Source of the DNA: Bacteroidota bacterium
Lineage (GTDB): Bacteria; Bacteroidota; Bacteroidia; Bacteroidales; Tannerellaceae
Length of the DNA stretch: 64,000 nucleotides
NCBI GenBank assembly: GCA_023429375.1
Contig: JAEYVY010000011.1
Location: forward strand, 124,001-188,000
Direction of reading: 5' to 3'
Numbering within the stretch: the first letter of the stretch is position 1; every line of letters begins with the position of its first letter. The notes beneath the pieces are model-generated. The model did no database searches. It saw only the letters and a list, made by a program, of their open reading frames with translations, and had not been told where the DNA came from. Shown here piece after piece: positions 1-8,614 of the stretch. The position numbers were made by a program, and so were the translations under genes.

Positions 1-1
1 A

Positions 2-991
2 AGATTATTGTGTGCATTACTATGGATAGGCATGGCTACATTGACGAGCTATGCGCAGTATACCGACGACGTTCTGACTGGCTACGAGCAGATGACGTTT
101 AAAATGAACCCGGACTATGAGGGTGATGTATTCTGCACCTTGGTTAGGAAACCACTACTGAATCCTGAACAGAAAAAAGCCGTTTTATATATTCATGGGT
201 ACAATGATTATTTCTTTCAGACAGAGCTAGGTGATAGCATCCAAAGCTATGGATATGACTTTTATGCACTCGACTTAAGGAAATACGGCCGCTCCATTCG
301 AAACCATCAGCAACCCACATTCTGCAAAAGCCTGAACGAGTATTTTGCGGATATCGATTCGGCATTAGCGCAAATCAAAAGGGAAGGTCATGAAGATATT
401 GTTATGATGGCCCACTCGACAGGTGGACTTATAACACCTCTTTATTTAAATTCCAGAAAAGACAATAACGTAAAGAGCCTCATCCTGAATAGTCCTTTTT
501 TAGATATGAACATGGGGTGGTTTAAAAAGCGTATAGCCATTCCTCTTATTTCATTCATAGCGAAGTTCTTCCCTGATTGGGTTGTAGAAAAGACAGGTTT
601 CGCGTCGTATGCCGAGAGTTTATTGGCCGACCACAAAGGGGAATGGACGTTCAACACAGACTGGAAGCGTCCGGAAGGTTATCCTAAGAAAGCGGCTTGG
701 ATACGTGCTATCCATCAAGGACATAATAGCATTAGAAAAGGGTTGTCGCTATCCTGCCCTGTTCTCGTTTTGTCATCTAACAAATCTTTTCCTGAAACCA
801 ACGAGTGGCACGAGGAATACCGCACATCCGACATTGTATTGAATGTAGACGACATCCAACGAGGTGCTCTGAAATTAGGAGGTCATGTTGTTCGAGATAC
901 GGTACCCAATGGGATGCACGACCTAATTCTTTCCGCTGAGCCTTACCGGAATGATGCTTATTCGAAGATCAAAAAATGGCTGGAAAATTAA
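2..991 (+). CDS. Alpha/beta hydrolase, 5' end cut by window edge
   Basis: A serine hydrolase of the alpha/beta-hydrolase fold (Hydrolase_4/lysophospholipase-like). The frame is open to the window edge; the first visible residues are the end of a hydrophobic signal peptide stopping at Ser-Tyr-Ala-Gln, so the true start lies upstream and the protein is probably periplasmic. Visible motifs are the oxyanion-loop YIHGYND and the nucleophile elbow AHSTGG, whose serine is about residue 137 of the visible part. The elbow has Ala where GHSxGG is usual. A late GMHDLI probably holds the catalytic His. The substrate cannot be told. Its stop overlaps the stop of the convergent TonB receptor gene. Confidence 0.8.
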   Translation, partial: RLLCALLWIGMATLTSYAQYTDDVLTGYEQMTFKMNPDYEGDVFCTLVRKPLLNPEQKKAVLYIHGYNDYFFQTELGDSIQSYGYDFYALDLRKYGRSIRNHQQPTFCKSLNEYFADIDSALAQIKREGHEDIVMMAHSTGGLITPLYLNSRKDNNVKSLILNSPFLDMNMGWFKKRIAIPLISFIAKFFPDWVVEKTGFASYAESLLADHKGEWTFNTDWKRPEGYPKKAAWIRAIHQGHNSIRKGLSLSCPVLVLSSNKSFPETNEWHEEYRTSDIVLNVDDIQRGALKLGGHVVRDTVPNGMHDLILSAEPYRNDAYSKIKKWLEN

Positions 992-3402
992 AAGTCTGCT
1001 ATAATACGGATATTGAGTTGCCTTCCTGTCAAATAATTAGGTATCGCATGTGAATAACCGTCCACATCAGTAATCCAAAAGTAAGAGCTGACATTCTTCA
1101 TATCAAATAGATTGAAGATATCTACTCCCAACCATACATTCTTAAGATGACGCAAGAAGCCACGATCCATTATCGCATCTACCCCACCAGCTAACTGATA
1201 GGAGAATCCAAGGTCTACCCTCTTATAGGCGGGTATATTATAATAGCCATCTTCATAGCCCTTTCTAGGCGCTGTAAAAGGCGTACCACCCGACAACACA
1301 CCTTTCAGGTTTACCTTTGCACGTTTGTTTCCAGGGAAGTAGTCTTGAAAGAACATGGAAAAGTTATAGCCATTATCATTGGGCATGGGTGCCTTAAATT
1401 TCTCGCGTATGGTTTGCTCCGCTTTCATCAAAGAGAGGCTGATCCATGAATCCGTACCGGGCACAAATTCACCAAAGAACTTCATATCCAACCCCATGGC
1501 ATAGCCCGTTGCACAGTTTTCACCGTAATAGCGCACTTTTACATTATCGACCGTATAGGGAATCAAATCATCCAGTTTTTTATAATACGCATCGGCACTG
1601 AATTTGAAATTACGATCCATGGCACGAAAAGTATAATCTCCTCCCACAATAAAATGAATGGATCGCTGGGATTTAATAGCATCGTTCAGTGTGATAACTT
1701 GGTTGCCCGCCTCATCTTCTGTGGCTACGCGAAGCTCCTTATAGAATGGTGTCTGGTAATATAATCCCGTTGCCAAGCGAAAAGTCAAATCCTGATTACG
1801 AGATGGGATAAAACCCAGTGAAACACGGGGACTAAAGATTGCTTCCTGATTGTACGACCAATAGCTGCCTCTTACTCCGGCAGTCAAGGAAAACATCCCC
1901 TGCTCGATACGAAACTTGAAAACGTCTTGGAAGTAGGCAGACAACCGCGTGCTTTCCAATTGATTGTTTGAATACAAATTGGCAATCACACTCACATCTG
2001 TTCCTGTATGAGGCAAAGTATAACCTGCCGAGTCTCGTTTTTCCCATTCGCTGATTCGGTCAGCAATTTTTTCCATTTGAGCTTGCACACCCCACCTCAG
2101 GGTATGTTGTTGTATACGAGTCGTACCGTAATGACCAACATTCATGATATTTGAACGAAGGCGATTACGAGCATGTTCATGGTAGTTGCCTAACAAAAGT
2201 TCACGTGAGATATCGTCTCCTTCGGTAGTGTCATCACCATCTCTCAACAGATAATTCCCTCCAATATCATAGCCCTCCTCTTCTTTACTTGTAAATGCAG
2301 AAGCTTGCAAACCGAGTTCAGTGTGTTCACTTAGCTGATGCTTTAAAGTCAAAGCACCAAAGAAGGTTTCAAAACGGTCACGTTCATGTCCACCGTCAAA
2401 TACGACTAAGATATTTCTAATTTGTTGCGTTGTTCCAAAAGCTGTTTCCCGGCTATGAGGAGTAAACTTATAGTTGTTGACCGAAATATTACCCAGAAAG
2501 TTCATTTCCCATTTTGGTGCAAGCGTATAAGTCATATAGGTCTGCAAGTCGATAAACTCAGGATCATATTCTGCATCTGTATCCATAGAGGAAAGCAACG
2601 AACGGCCGGTCTTATAACGAAGACCTGTTATTTGAGAAAACTTACCGGAGGCACTCCCTACATAGGCATTCGCGCCAAGCAAACTGGCAGTGACCGATCC
2701 TTCCAACTTCTCCGGCTTCTTATAGGCAATATCCAATACCGAACTCATCTTATCGCCATAGCGGGCTTCAAATCCTCCGGCTGAAAAGTTTACGGACTCA
2801 GTCAGGTCGGGGTTCGTAAAACTAAGCCCTTCTTGTTGACCTGAACGGATTAATAACGGTCTGAATACTTCCAAACCGTTTACATAGACTATATTTTCGT
2901 CGTAGCTGCCTCCGCGCACCGAATACTGCGAGCTTAATTCATTGTTTGACGTTACACCGGCAAACGTAACCACCAAACTCTCAATACTTCCTCCTGCCGG
3001 ATCAGGTAATAAGCGAATCTTATCGGCATCGATAGTCTCGAGTGTCGTTGTTTGTTTGCGCATGGCCGTAACAGCCACTTCTCCCAATTGAAGGGCGGTA
3101 TAGTTCATCTGTACGTTTACACGCATATCTCGGTCGGCCTTGGGAATAATTCGTTCGGCCTTGTTGTACCCAAGGCACGAAAAGATTAAAGTAACCGAAT
3201 CGCCTGGAGCAATGGTAAGTGAATAAGCTCCTTTATCGTCTGTCATAGCTCCGTTCAGCGTATTCTTAACCTGCACAAGGACAAGCTCCAATGGGTTACC
3301 ATCACCGTCGCGCACATTTCCGGTTATTTTAATACGACCCTGCCCTAAGGCTGATACAGAAACCAATATAAATAGTAGTGCAGCTATAGCACGTATCTTC
3401 AT
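988..3402 (-). CDS. TonB-dependent outer membrane receptor with carboxypeptidase-like N-terminal domain
   Basis: An 804-residue outer-membrane active transporter. It has a signal peptide (residues 1-20, ending ALGQ), then a CarboxypepD_reg-like beta-sandwich (about 22-105), a plug domain with the RGGSYDENIVYVNGLEVF segment (about 125-230), and a long beta-barrel ending in a C-terminal Phe, as expected for BAM-assembled barrels. The substrate is unknown. No SusD partner is beside it, so it is not a classic SusCD glycan importer. The gene stands alone: it converges on the hydrolase and diverges from yicC. Confidence 0.85.
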   Translation of the reverse strand: MKIRAIAALLFILVSVSALGQGRIKITGNVRDGDGNPLELVLVQVKNTLNGAMTDDKGAYSLTIAPGDSVTLIFSCLGYNKAERIIPKADRDMRVNVQMNYTALQLGEVAVTAMRKQTTTLETIDADKIRLLPDPAGGSIESLVVTFAGVTSNNELSSQYSVRGGSYDENIVYVNGLEVFRPLLIRSGQQEGLSFTNPDLTESVNFSAGGFEARYGDKMSSVLDIAYKKPEKLEGSVTASLLGANAYVGSASGKFSQITGLRYKTGRSLLSSMDTDAEYDPEFIDLQTYMTYTLAPKWEMNFLGNISVNNYKFTPHSRETAFGTTQQIRNILVVFDGGHERDRFETFFGALTLKHQLSEHTELGLQASAFTSKEEEGYDIGGNYLLRDGDDTTEGDDISRELLLGNYHEHARNRLRSNIMNVGHYGTTRIQQHTLRWGVQAQMEKIADRISEWEKRDSAGYTLPHTGTDVSVIANLYSNNQLESTRLSAYFQDVFKFRIEQGMFSLTAGVRGSYWSYNQEAIFSPRVSLGFIPSRNQDLTFRLATGLYYQTPFYKELRVATEDEAGNQVITLNDAIKSQRSIHFIVGGDYTFRAMDRNFKFSADAYYKKLDDLIPYTVDNVKVRYYGENCATGYAMGLDMKFFGEFVPGTDSWISLSLMKAEQTIREKFKAPMPNDNGYNFSMFFQDYFPGNKRAKVNLKGVLSGGTPFTAPRKGYEDGYYNIPAYKRVDLGFSYQLAGGVDAIMDRGFLRHLKNVWLGVDIFNLFDMKNVSSYFWITDVDGYSHAIPNYLTGRQLNIRIIADF

Positions 3403-3475
3403 ACAATCATTATTTATTCATTGTTTATAACGAGGAAAAAGCCATAAGCGTATAAAACAGCACGGAAAAATACCG

Positions 3476-3483
3476 TAACTTTG
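3476..3483 (+). promoter_or_regulatory. Bacteroidetes -7 box upstream of yicC
   Basis: TAACTTTG fits the TAnnTTTG consensus and lies 16 bases before the yicC ATG. No convincing -33 TTG is visible, so the 5' leader would be very short. Confidence 0.55.
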
Positions 3484-3499
3484 CAAAAAAGTTAAGAAC

Positions 3500-4372
3500 A
3501 TGATAAAGTCAATGACCGGTTTCGGCAAAGTTACAGCCGAATTACCTTCAAAAAAAGTGACCGTTGAAATAAAAGCACTCAACAGTAAACAATTAGATCT
3601 GTCTACCCGAATTCCTTCTGTCTACAGAGAGAAGGAAATGGAAATACGTAACTTGTTACTCCAAAACTTGGAAAGAGGTAAAATCGAATTTACTATCTAT
3701 GTCGAATATATCGGTCGCGACACCCCAACGCAAATCAATCAGGCAGCTATAGAAAACTACTATATGCAGATTAAGGATATATCAGAAAATTTGAATATCC
3801 CTTTGCCTTCCGACTGGTTCAAAACACTGCTTCGTCTTCCGGATGTGATACGGACAGAAGCACAAGAAGCAGACGAAACAGAATGGGAAATTGTTCAAGA
3901 AGCAATCAATAACGCAGTGAAGCAGCTGGTTGAGTTTCGTATCCAAGAAGGGAATATGCTCGCTAAGCTTTTCGAAGATAAGATTGCCAATATTGCAAAC
4001 CTCCTTTCTGAAGTAGAACTGTATGAAGGTGAACGTATAGAAAAGATAAAAGCCCGTATTCAAGAAAATCTGGAGAAGATTCCAAATATGGAATTCGACA
4101 AGAACCGTTTCGAGCAAGAAATGATCTACTATATTGAGAAACTGGATGTCAATGAAGAGAAACACAGACTGGACAACCATTTGAAATATTTCATCAGTAC
4201 GATGAAAGAAGATAGTAGTGCCGGAAAGAAATTAGGATTCATCGCACAGGAAATGGGGCGTGAAATCAATACGTTGGGTTCGAAAAGCAATCATGCAGAA
4301 ATGCAGAAGATTGTTGTCCGTATGAAAGACGAACTTGAACAAATCAAAGAACAAGTATTAAACGTGTTATAA
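3500..4372 (+). CDS. yicC: YicC family endoribonuclease-like protein
   Basis: 290 residues. The N-terminus MIKSMTGFGKV is the hallmark of the YicC N-terminal domain. The C-terminal DUF1732 region carries YIEKLDVNEEKHRLDNHLKY and the segment GFIAQEMGREINTLGSK. YicC proteins are reported as endoribonucleases or RNase adaptors in E. coli; the exact role here is inferred. It is followed 6 bases later by gmk and then nadD, a common Bacteroidetes order, so the three are probably cotranscribed. Confidence 0.93.
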   Translation: MIKSMTGFGKVTAELPSKKVTVEIKALNSKQLDLSTRIPSVYREKEMEIRNLLLQNLERGKIEFTIYVEYIGRDTPTQINQAAIENYYMQIKDISENLNIPLPSDWFKTLLRLPDVIRTEAQEADETEWEIVQEAINNAVKQLVEFRIQEGNMLAKLFEDKIANIANLLSEVELYEGERIEKIKARIQENLEKIPNMEFDKNRFEQEMIYYIEKLDVNEEKHRLDNHLKYFISTMKEDSSAGKKLGFIAQEMGREINTLGSKSNHAEMQKIVVRMKDELEQIKEQVLNVL

Positions 4373-4378
4373 TTCGAT

Positions 4379-4945
4379 ATGGCAGGTAAACTTATCATAT
4401 TTTCAGCCCCATCAGGCTCAGGTAAATCTACGATTATCAATTATTTGTTGCAACAAAACCTCAACCTTCACTTTTCGATCTCGGCCACCAGCCGTCAGCC
4501 TCGAGGTGAAGAAAAGAGTGGAGTGGAATATTATTTCCTCACGCCAGATGAGTTCCGCGCCAAAATACAGGCTGGAGATTTCTTGGAGTACGAGGAAGTT
4601 TATACGGACAAATTCTATGGCACGTTGAAAAGCGAAGTCGAACGCATCTTGTCTGCCGGAGACAATGTCATCTTCGACGTGGATGTTGTTGGAGGATGTA
4701 ATATCAAGAAATATTATGGCGATCGCGCTTTATCGGTATTCATACAGCCGCCAAGTATCGAATCGCTCCGTGAACGATTAGTCAACCGGGGAACAGACAA
4801 ACCGGAAGTGATCGAAGATCGCATTCGTAAGGCAGAATACGAACTGTCTTTCGCTCCTCAATTTGACGTAGTTGTCGTAAATGATGTGCTTGAAACAGCA
4901 CAGGTAGAAGCATTGAACGTAATAAAAGCATTCCTTGAAAAATGA
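4379..4945 (+). CDS. gmk: Guanylate kinase
   Basis: 188 residues, normal for the family. It phosphorylates GMP to GDP with ATP in the cytoplasm, as part of purine nucleotide salvage and supply. The P-loop APSGSGKST lies at residues 10-18 with Lys16. The GMP-binding region contains SATSRQPRGEE and VEYYFL, both family-typical. The start follows yicC after 6 bases and the stop overlaps the nadD start by 4 bases (ATGA), which suggests translational coupling. Confidence 0.96.
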   Translation: MAGKLIIFSAPSGSGKSTIINYLLQQNLNLHFSISATSRQPRGEEKSGVEYYFLTPDEFRAKIQAGDFLEYEEVYTDKFYGTLKSEVERILSAGDNVIFDVDVVGGCNIKKYYGDRALSVFIQPPSIESLRERLVNRGTDKPEVIEDRIRKAEYELSFAPQFDVVVVNDVLETAQVEALNVIKAFLEK

Positions 4946-5523
4946 TTAAAACAGGCATATATTCCGGCTCTTTCAATCCAATCCACATTGGTCACCTTGC
5001 GTTGGCCAATTGGCTTTGTGAGTATGGAGGGCTGGATGAAGTCTGGTTTTTAGTTACTCCGCAAAATCCATTAAAAAGAAAGGCCGACCTATTAGAAGAC
5101 ACCTTTCGTTTGGAATTAGTCAAAAAAGCAATCGGTACGTATACCAAATTCAAGGCTTGCGATATCGAGTTCACTCTTCCTACTCCTTTATATACGATCA
5201 ATACCTTAGCAGCCCTTACGAGTCAGTATGCCGACCGTGAGTTTACACTTATCATCGGATCCGATAACTGGGGCATCATTGACCGATGGAAAGATGCCGA
5301 TAAACTGGTAGCTACGTATCCTATCGTAGTTTATCCCCGACTGAATCATCCCGTACATATAGATGCTACGCAAACATTAGTCAGAAAAGTCGATGCACCG
5401 GTGATTGAGATTTCATCTACCTTTATCCGTGAAAGTCTTTTGCAAGACAAAGATGTTCGCTTCTTCCTCCCGGAAGCCATCCACAGCGACATAAATTCCA
5501 TCAAAGCTTCTTTAAAAAAATAA
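4942..5523 (+). CDS. nadD: Nicotinate-nucleotide adenylyltransferase
   Basis: 193 residues. It makes deamido-NAD from nicotinate mononucleotide and ATP in NAD synthesis. The nucleotidyltransferase motif SGSFNPIHIGH is at residues 8-18, with the two conserved His at 15 and 18. The second motif ISSTFIRES lies near residue 157 and fits the usual ISSTxIR signature. It overlaps gmk by 4 bases and ends the yicC-gmk-nadD cluster. Confidence 0.95.
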   Translation: MIKTGIYSGSFNPIHIGHLALANWLCEYGGLDEVWFLVTPQNPLKRKADLLEDTFRLELVKKAIGTYTKFKACDIEFTLPTPLYTINTLAALTSQYADREFTLIIGSDNWGIIDRWKDADKLVATYPIVVYPRLNHPVHIDATQTLVRKVDAPVIEISSTFIRESLLQDKDVRFFLPEAIHSDINSIKASLKK

Positions 5524-5537
5524 ACACCCCCCAAAGT

Positions 5538-5570
5538 GGCCTTCTTTCAGAAGGCTGACCGATATTTTTC
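5538..5570 (+). terminator. Possible terminator after nadD
   Basis: A stem of about 7-8 bp (GCCTTCT/AGAAGGC) with a tiny loop lies 15 bases after nadD. The T run begins only about 8 bases after the stem, so this is a weak candidate. Confidence 0.4.
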
Positions 5571-5627
5571 CTATCTCCTTATTCATGTTATTCAGCATTT
5601 TTCTTTCTTTATAAAATCAATTTTCTC

Positions 5628-5635
5628 TACATTTG
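5628..5635 (+). promoter_or_regulatory. -7 box upstream of the MFS transporter
   Basis: TACATTTG matches TAnnTTTG and lies 82 bases before the preferred ATG at 5710. A -33 TTG at the right spacing is not seen. Confidence 0.45.
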
Positions 5636-5709
5636 TCTTTATACAGAGATAAAATACGGTTATCTCCTCAAACAGGAGACACATCAAAACAAATAACAAC
5701 TTGAAAAAC

Positions 5710-7146
5710 ATGGAAAATTCCACAAGCAAAATGACAAATTACAGGTGGGTGATTTGTGCAATGCTCTTCTTTGCAACCACGATTAATTATTTGGATAGGC
5801 AGGTGTTATCGCTCACATGGGTAGATTTCATTGCTCCGGAATTCCACTGGACCAATACTCATTATGGATATATCACAGCTGCTTTCTCCTTACTTTACGC
5901 CATTTCCATGCTTTTTGCCGGACGCTTTATTGACTGGATGGATACAAAAAAAGGATTCCTTTGGGCTATTGGAGTCTGGTCAGTTGGTGCATGTATCCAT
6001 GCCTTCTGTGGTATAGCAACTGCAGGGATAACGACAGGAAATTGGTTGGTCGGCTTTGAAGGAGCCAGAGAGCTCATCGGTACGGTGGAAAACGTAGGGA
6101 GAGTAATCAATGTGAGCGTTGTGCTGTTTATCATCGCCCGCTTTGTGCTTGCCTTAGGTGAAGCCGGGAACTTCCCTGCCGCGATTAAAGCAACTGCGGA
6201 ATATTTTCCTAAAAAAGACAGAGCATTCTCAACTAGTATATTTAATGCCGGAGCTACCGTAGGAGCCCTGGCCGCTCCTATTTCCATTCCTTTTATTGCA
6301 AAAGCTTTCGGATGGGAAATGGCCTTCATTATCATCGGAGCCTTGGGTTTTATATGGATGGGATTCTGGATTTTCCTATATAAGAAACCAGATAAAAACC
6401 CGAGAGTAAACCAAGCAGAATTGGTATATATCCAACAAGATGAGAAAGATGAAGAAGTGCCTGTAGAAAAGACAGAAGAAAAAAAGATGTCTTTTATTGA
6501 TTGCTTCAAATACAGGCAGACATGGGCCTTTGCTATTGGTAAGTTTATGACCGACGGTGTTTGGTGGTTCTTCTTATTCTGGGCACCGGCTTACTTGAAT
6601 TCCGTCTACGGCATGTCGTCGACCGATGCAGCTTTCCCACTTTTCGTATTGTATATGATTACTTTATTATCCATCATCGGTGGATGGTTGCCCAGTTACT
6701 TTGTGGACAAAAAAGGTATGAATCCCTATGCCGGACGTATGAGAGCTATGTTGATCTTTGCTTTCTTCCCGCTCTTGGCACTGCTGGCCCAACCTTTAGG
6801 ACACATTACCTATTGGATTCCTGTTATCATCATCGGTATTGCCGGTGCAGCCCACCAGGCTTGGTCGGCAAACATATTCTCTACTGTAGGTGATATGTTC
6901 CCGAAATCAGCGATTGCAACCGTTACCGGTATCGGAGGTATGGCAGGCGGTGTGGCTTCATTTATTATCAACAGAAGTTCAGGTGTATTATTTGACTATA
7001 CAGAAACTACGCAGATGCAGTTCATGGGCTTTACCGGAATTGAAGCCGGCTACTTCATTATCTTCTCAATATGTGCCGTAGCCTACCTTATCGGTTGGAT
7101 AATCATGAAAACATTAGTACCAAAATACAAACCTATTATATTATAA
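5710..7146 (+). CDS. MFS transporter, anion:cation symporter type (hexuronate transporter-like)
   Basis: About 478 residues with roughly 12 membrane segments. The N-terminal NYLDRQVLSL, the GRFIDWMDTKKG loop and the segment ALGEAGNFPAAIKATAEYFP match the ExuT-like anion:cation symporter group, which imports hexuronates or related acids with protons. The actual substrate is an inference. A stretch of about 35 residues (about 105-140), not present in a plain E. coli ExuT, follows the third helix; I recall similar inserts in Bacteroides homologues. A TTG at 5701 is an alternative start, but the ATG at 5710 fits the family N-terminus. No uronate catabolic genes are nearby. Confidence 0.85.
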   Translation: MENSTSKMTNYRWVICAMLFFATTINYLDRQVLSLTWVDFIAPEFHWTNTHYGYITAAFSLLYAISMLFAGRFIDWMDTKKGFLWAIGVWSVGACIHAFCGIATAGITTGNWLVGFEGARELIGTVENVGRVINVSVVLFIIARFVLALGEAGNFPAAIKATAEYFPKKDRAFSTSIFNAGATVGALAAPISIPFIAKAFGWEMAFIIIGALGFIWMGFWIFLYKKPDKNPRVNQAELVYIQQDEKDEEVPVEKTEEKKMSFIDCFKYRQTWAFAIGKFMTDGVWWFFLFWAPAYLNSVYGMSSTDAAFPLFVLYMITLLSIIGGWLPSYFVDKKGMNPYAGRMRAMLIFAFFPLLALLAQPLGHITYWIPVIIIGIAGAAHQAWSANIFSTVGDMFPKSAIATVTGIGGMAGGVASFIINRSSGVLFDYTETTQMQFMGFTGIEAGYFIIFSICAVAYLIGWIIMKTLVPKYKPIIL

Positions 7147-7173
7147 ACTGACGATTATTTATGACAGGATTGG

Positions 7174-7207
7174 GGGGGATATGCGAGTCATTCGTGTATC
7201 CCCCTTT
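7174..7207 (+). terminator. Terminator after the MFS transporter
   Basis: An 8-bp stem GGGGGATA/TATCCCCC with a 15-base loop is followed by TTT. It lies between the MFS and MATE genes. Confidence 0.6.
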
Positions 7208-7225
7208 CGTTTCGTGGAAAAACGT

Positions 7226-7233
7226 TAACTTTG
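7226..7233 (+). promoter_or_regulatory. -7 box upstream of the MATE gene
   Basis: TAACTTTG lies 19 bases before the MATE ATG and directly after the terminator hairpin. Confidence 0.55.
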
Positions 7234-7252
7234 CCACACTAAACAGTATTTT

Positions 7253-8575
7253 ATGTACACTTACAAACAGATAGGGAAAGTTAGTTATCCTATTTTTCTA
7301 AGTTTATTAGCACAAAACATCATAAACGTTACCGATACCGCATTCATAGGTCATATTGGAGAAGTTGAATTAGGAGCTTCTGCCATGGGAGGGCTTTTCT
7401 ACATCTGCGCGTTTACCATTGCATTCGGATTTAGTACGGGCTCACAGATTCTCATCGGAAGAAGAAACGGGGAGAGGCAATACAATCAGATCGGTCCGAT
7501 TATGATTCAAGGTGTGTTTTTCTTGCTTATACTTGCTGCCGTTTTATTCGGTCTGTCCCGTCTTTTTACTGAAGATTTGATGCGGTTAATGATATCGTCT
7601 GATGTTTTATTGGAAAAGACCATCGATTTTCTGGATATACGCGTGTTCGGCTTCTTCTTTTCGTTCATGAATGTGATGTTCAGGGCCTTGTTTGTAGGTA
7701 TCACACGCACCAAGATTCTAACGATCAATGCCATATTGATGGCTGTAACGAATGTGATCCTCGACTATGTACTCATCTTTGGTAATTGGGGATTTCCTGA
7801 AATGGGACTCAAAGGAGCGGCTGTTGGATCTGTTGCAGCAGAAATCACTTCGATTATTTTCTTTGTGATTTATACCTATTACAATGTTAATCTGGAGAAA
7901 TACGGATTGAACAAGTTCCGCTCGTTCGATTGGAAGATACTCAAACGAATATTAAGTATATCCATCTTTACGATGATACAATATTTCGTATCCATGAGTA
8001 CCTGGTTTATGTTCTTCGTAGCCGTGGAACGTTTAGGACAACGCGAGCTGGCAGTAGCCAATATCGTCCGCAGTATTTATATGGTTTTGTTTATACCGAT
8101 CAATGCATTATCTACAACTGCAAACACATTTGTCAGCAACACCATTGGTGCAGGATATACCGAAAGGGTTATCCCTATTATTAAGAAGATAGCGGGATTA
8201 TCCTTCGTATTCATGGCTCTGCTTTCTCTTGTCGTTTGTTTATTTCCACGTTTGTTGGTGTCGATTTATACAAACGATCCGACACTTATCGATGCATCCG
8301 TCAACTCGTTTTACGTCATCTCTGCAGCCATGTTGGTTTGTTCGATTGGCAGTATAGCATTCAGTGGCGTATCCGGCACAGGCAATACGAAATCGGCTTT
8401 AGCCTTAGAGATGGTTACCCTTTCATTCTATGTAACCTATCTATATTTCGTTGCTGTACACTTTCGTATGCCTGTCGAAATCTGTTTCACAACGGAATTC
8501 GTTTATTTCACGGGATTGTTCATTTTGAGCTGGTTATACCTAAAGAAAGCCAATTGGCAGGATAAGAAAATCTAA
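7253..8575 (+). CDS. MATE family efflux transporter
   Basis: 440 residues with about 12 hydrophobic helices in two similar halves. The N-terminal IINVTDTAFIGHIGEVELGA is the MATE helix-1/2 signature, and ALSTTANTFVSNTIGAG is the matching segment in the second half. MATE proteins export cationic drugs or metabolites using Na+ or H+ gradients. The substrate is unknown. It has its own promoter box and is followed by a bidirectional terminator. Confidence 0.9.
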   Translation: MYTYKQIGKVSYPIFLSLLAQNIINVTDTAFIGHIGEVELGASAMGGLFYICAFTIAFGFSTGSQILIGRRNGERQYNQIGPIMIQGVFFLLILAAVLFGLSRLFTEDLMRLMISSDVLLEKTIDFLDIRVFGFFFSFMNVMFRALFVGITRTKILTINAILMAVTNVILDYVLIFGNWGFPEMGLKGAAVGSVAAEITSIIFFVIYTYYNVNLEKYGLNKFRSFDWKILKRILSISIFTMIQYFVSMSTWFMFFVAVERLGQRELAVANIVRSIYMVLFIPINALSTTANTFVSNTIGAGYTERVIPIIKKIAGLSFVFMALLSLVVCLFPRLLVSIYTNDPTLIDASVNSFYVISAAMLVCSIGSIAFSGVSGTGNTKSALALEMVTLSFYVTYLYFVAVHFRMPVEICFTTEFVYFTGLFILSWLYLKKANWQDKKI

Positions 8576-8614
8576 ATAAAAACAGCCTGTTGCTTGCAGG
8601 CTATTTTTATTTAA
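8574..8614. terminator. Bidirectional terminator between MATE and sulfatase genes
   Basis: AGCCTG (8584-8589) pairs with CAGGCT (8597-8602). A-rich sequence on the left and T-rich on the right extend the stem, so it can work for both converging genes. Confidence 0.75.

Noticed and set aside
609..842. 77-codon + strand frame inside the hydrolase gene
   Set aside because: It is an out-of-frame shadow of the hydrolase with no motif or start signal.
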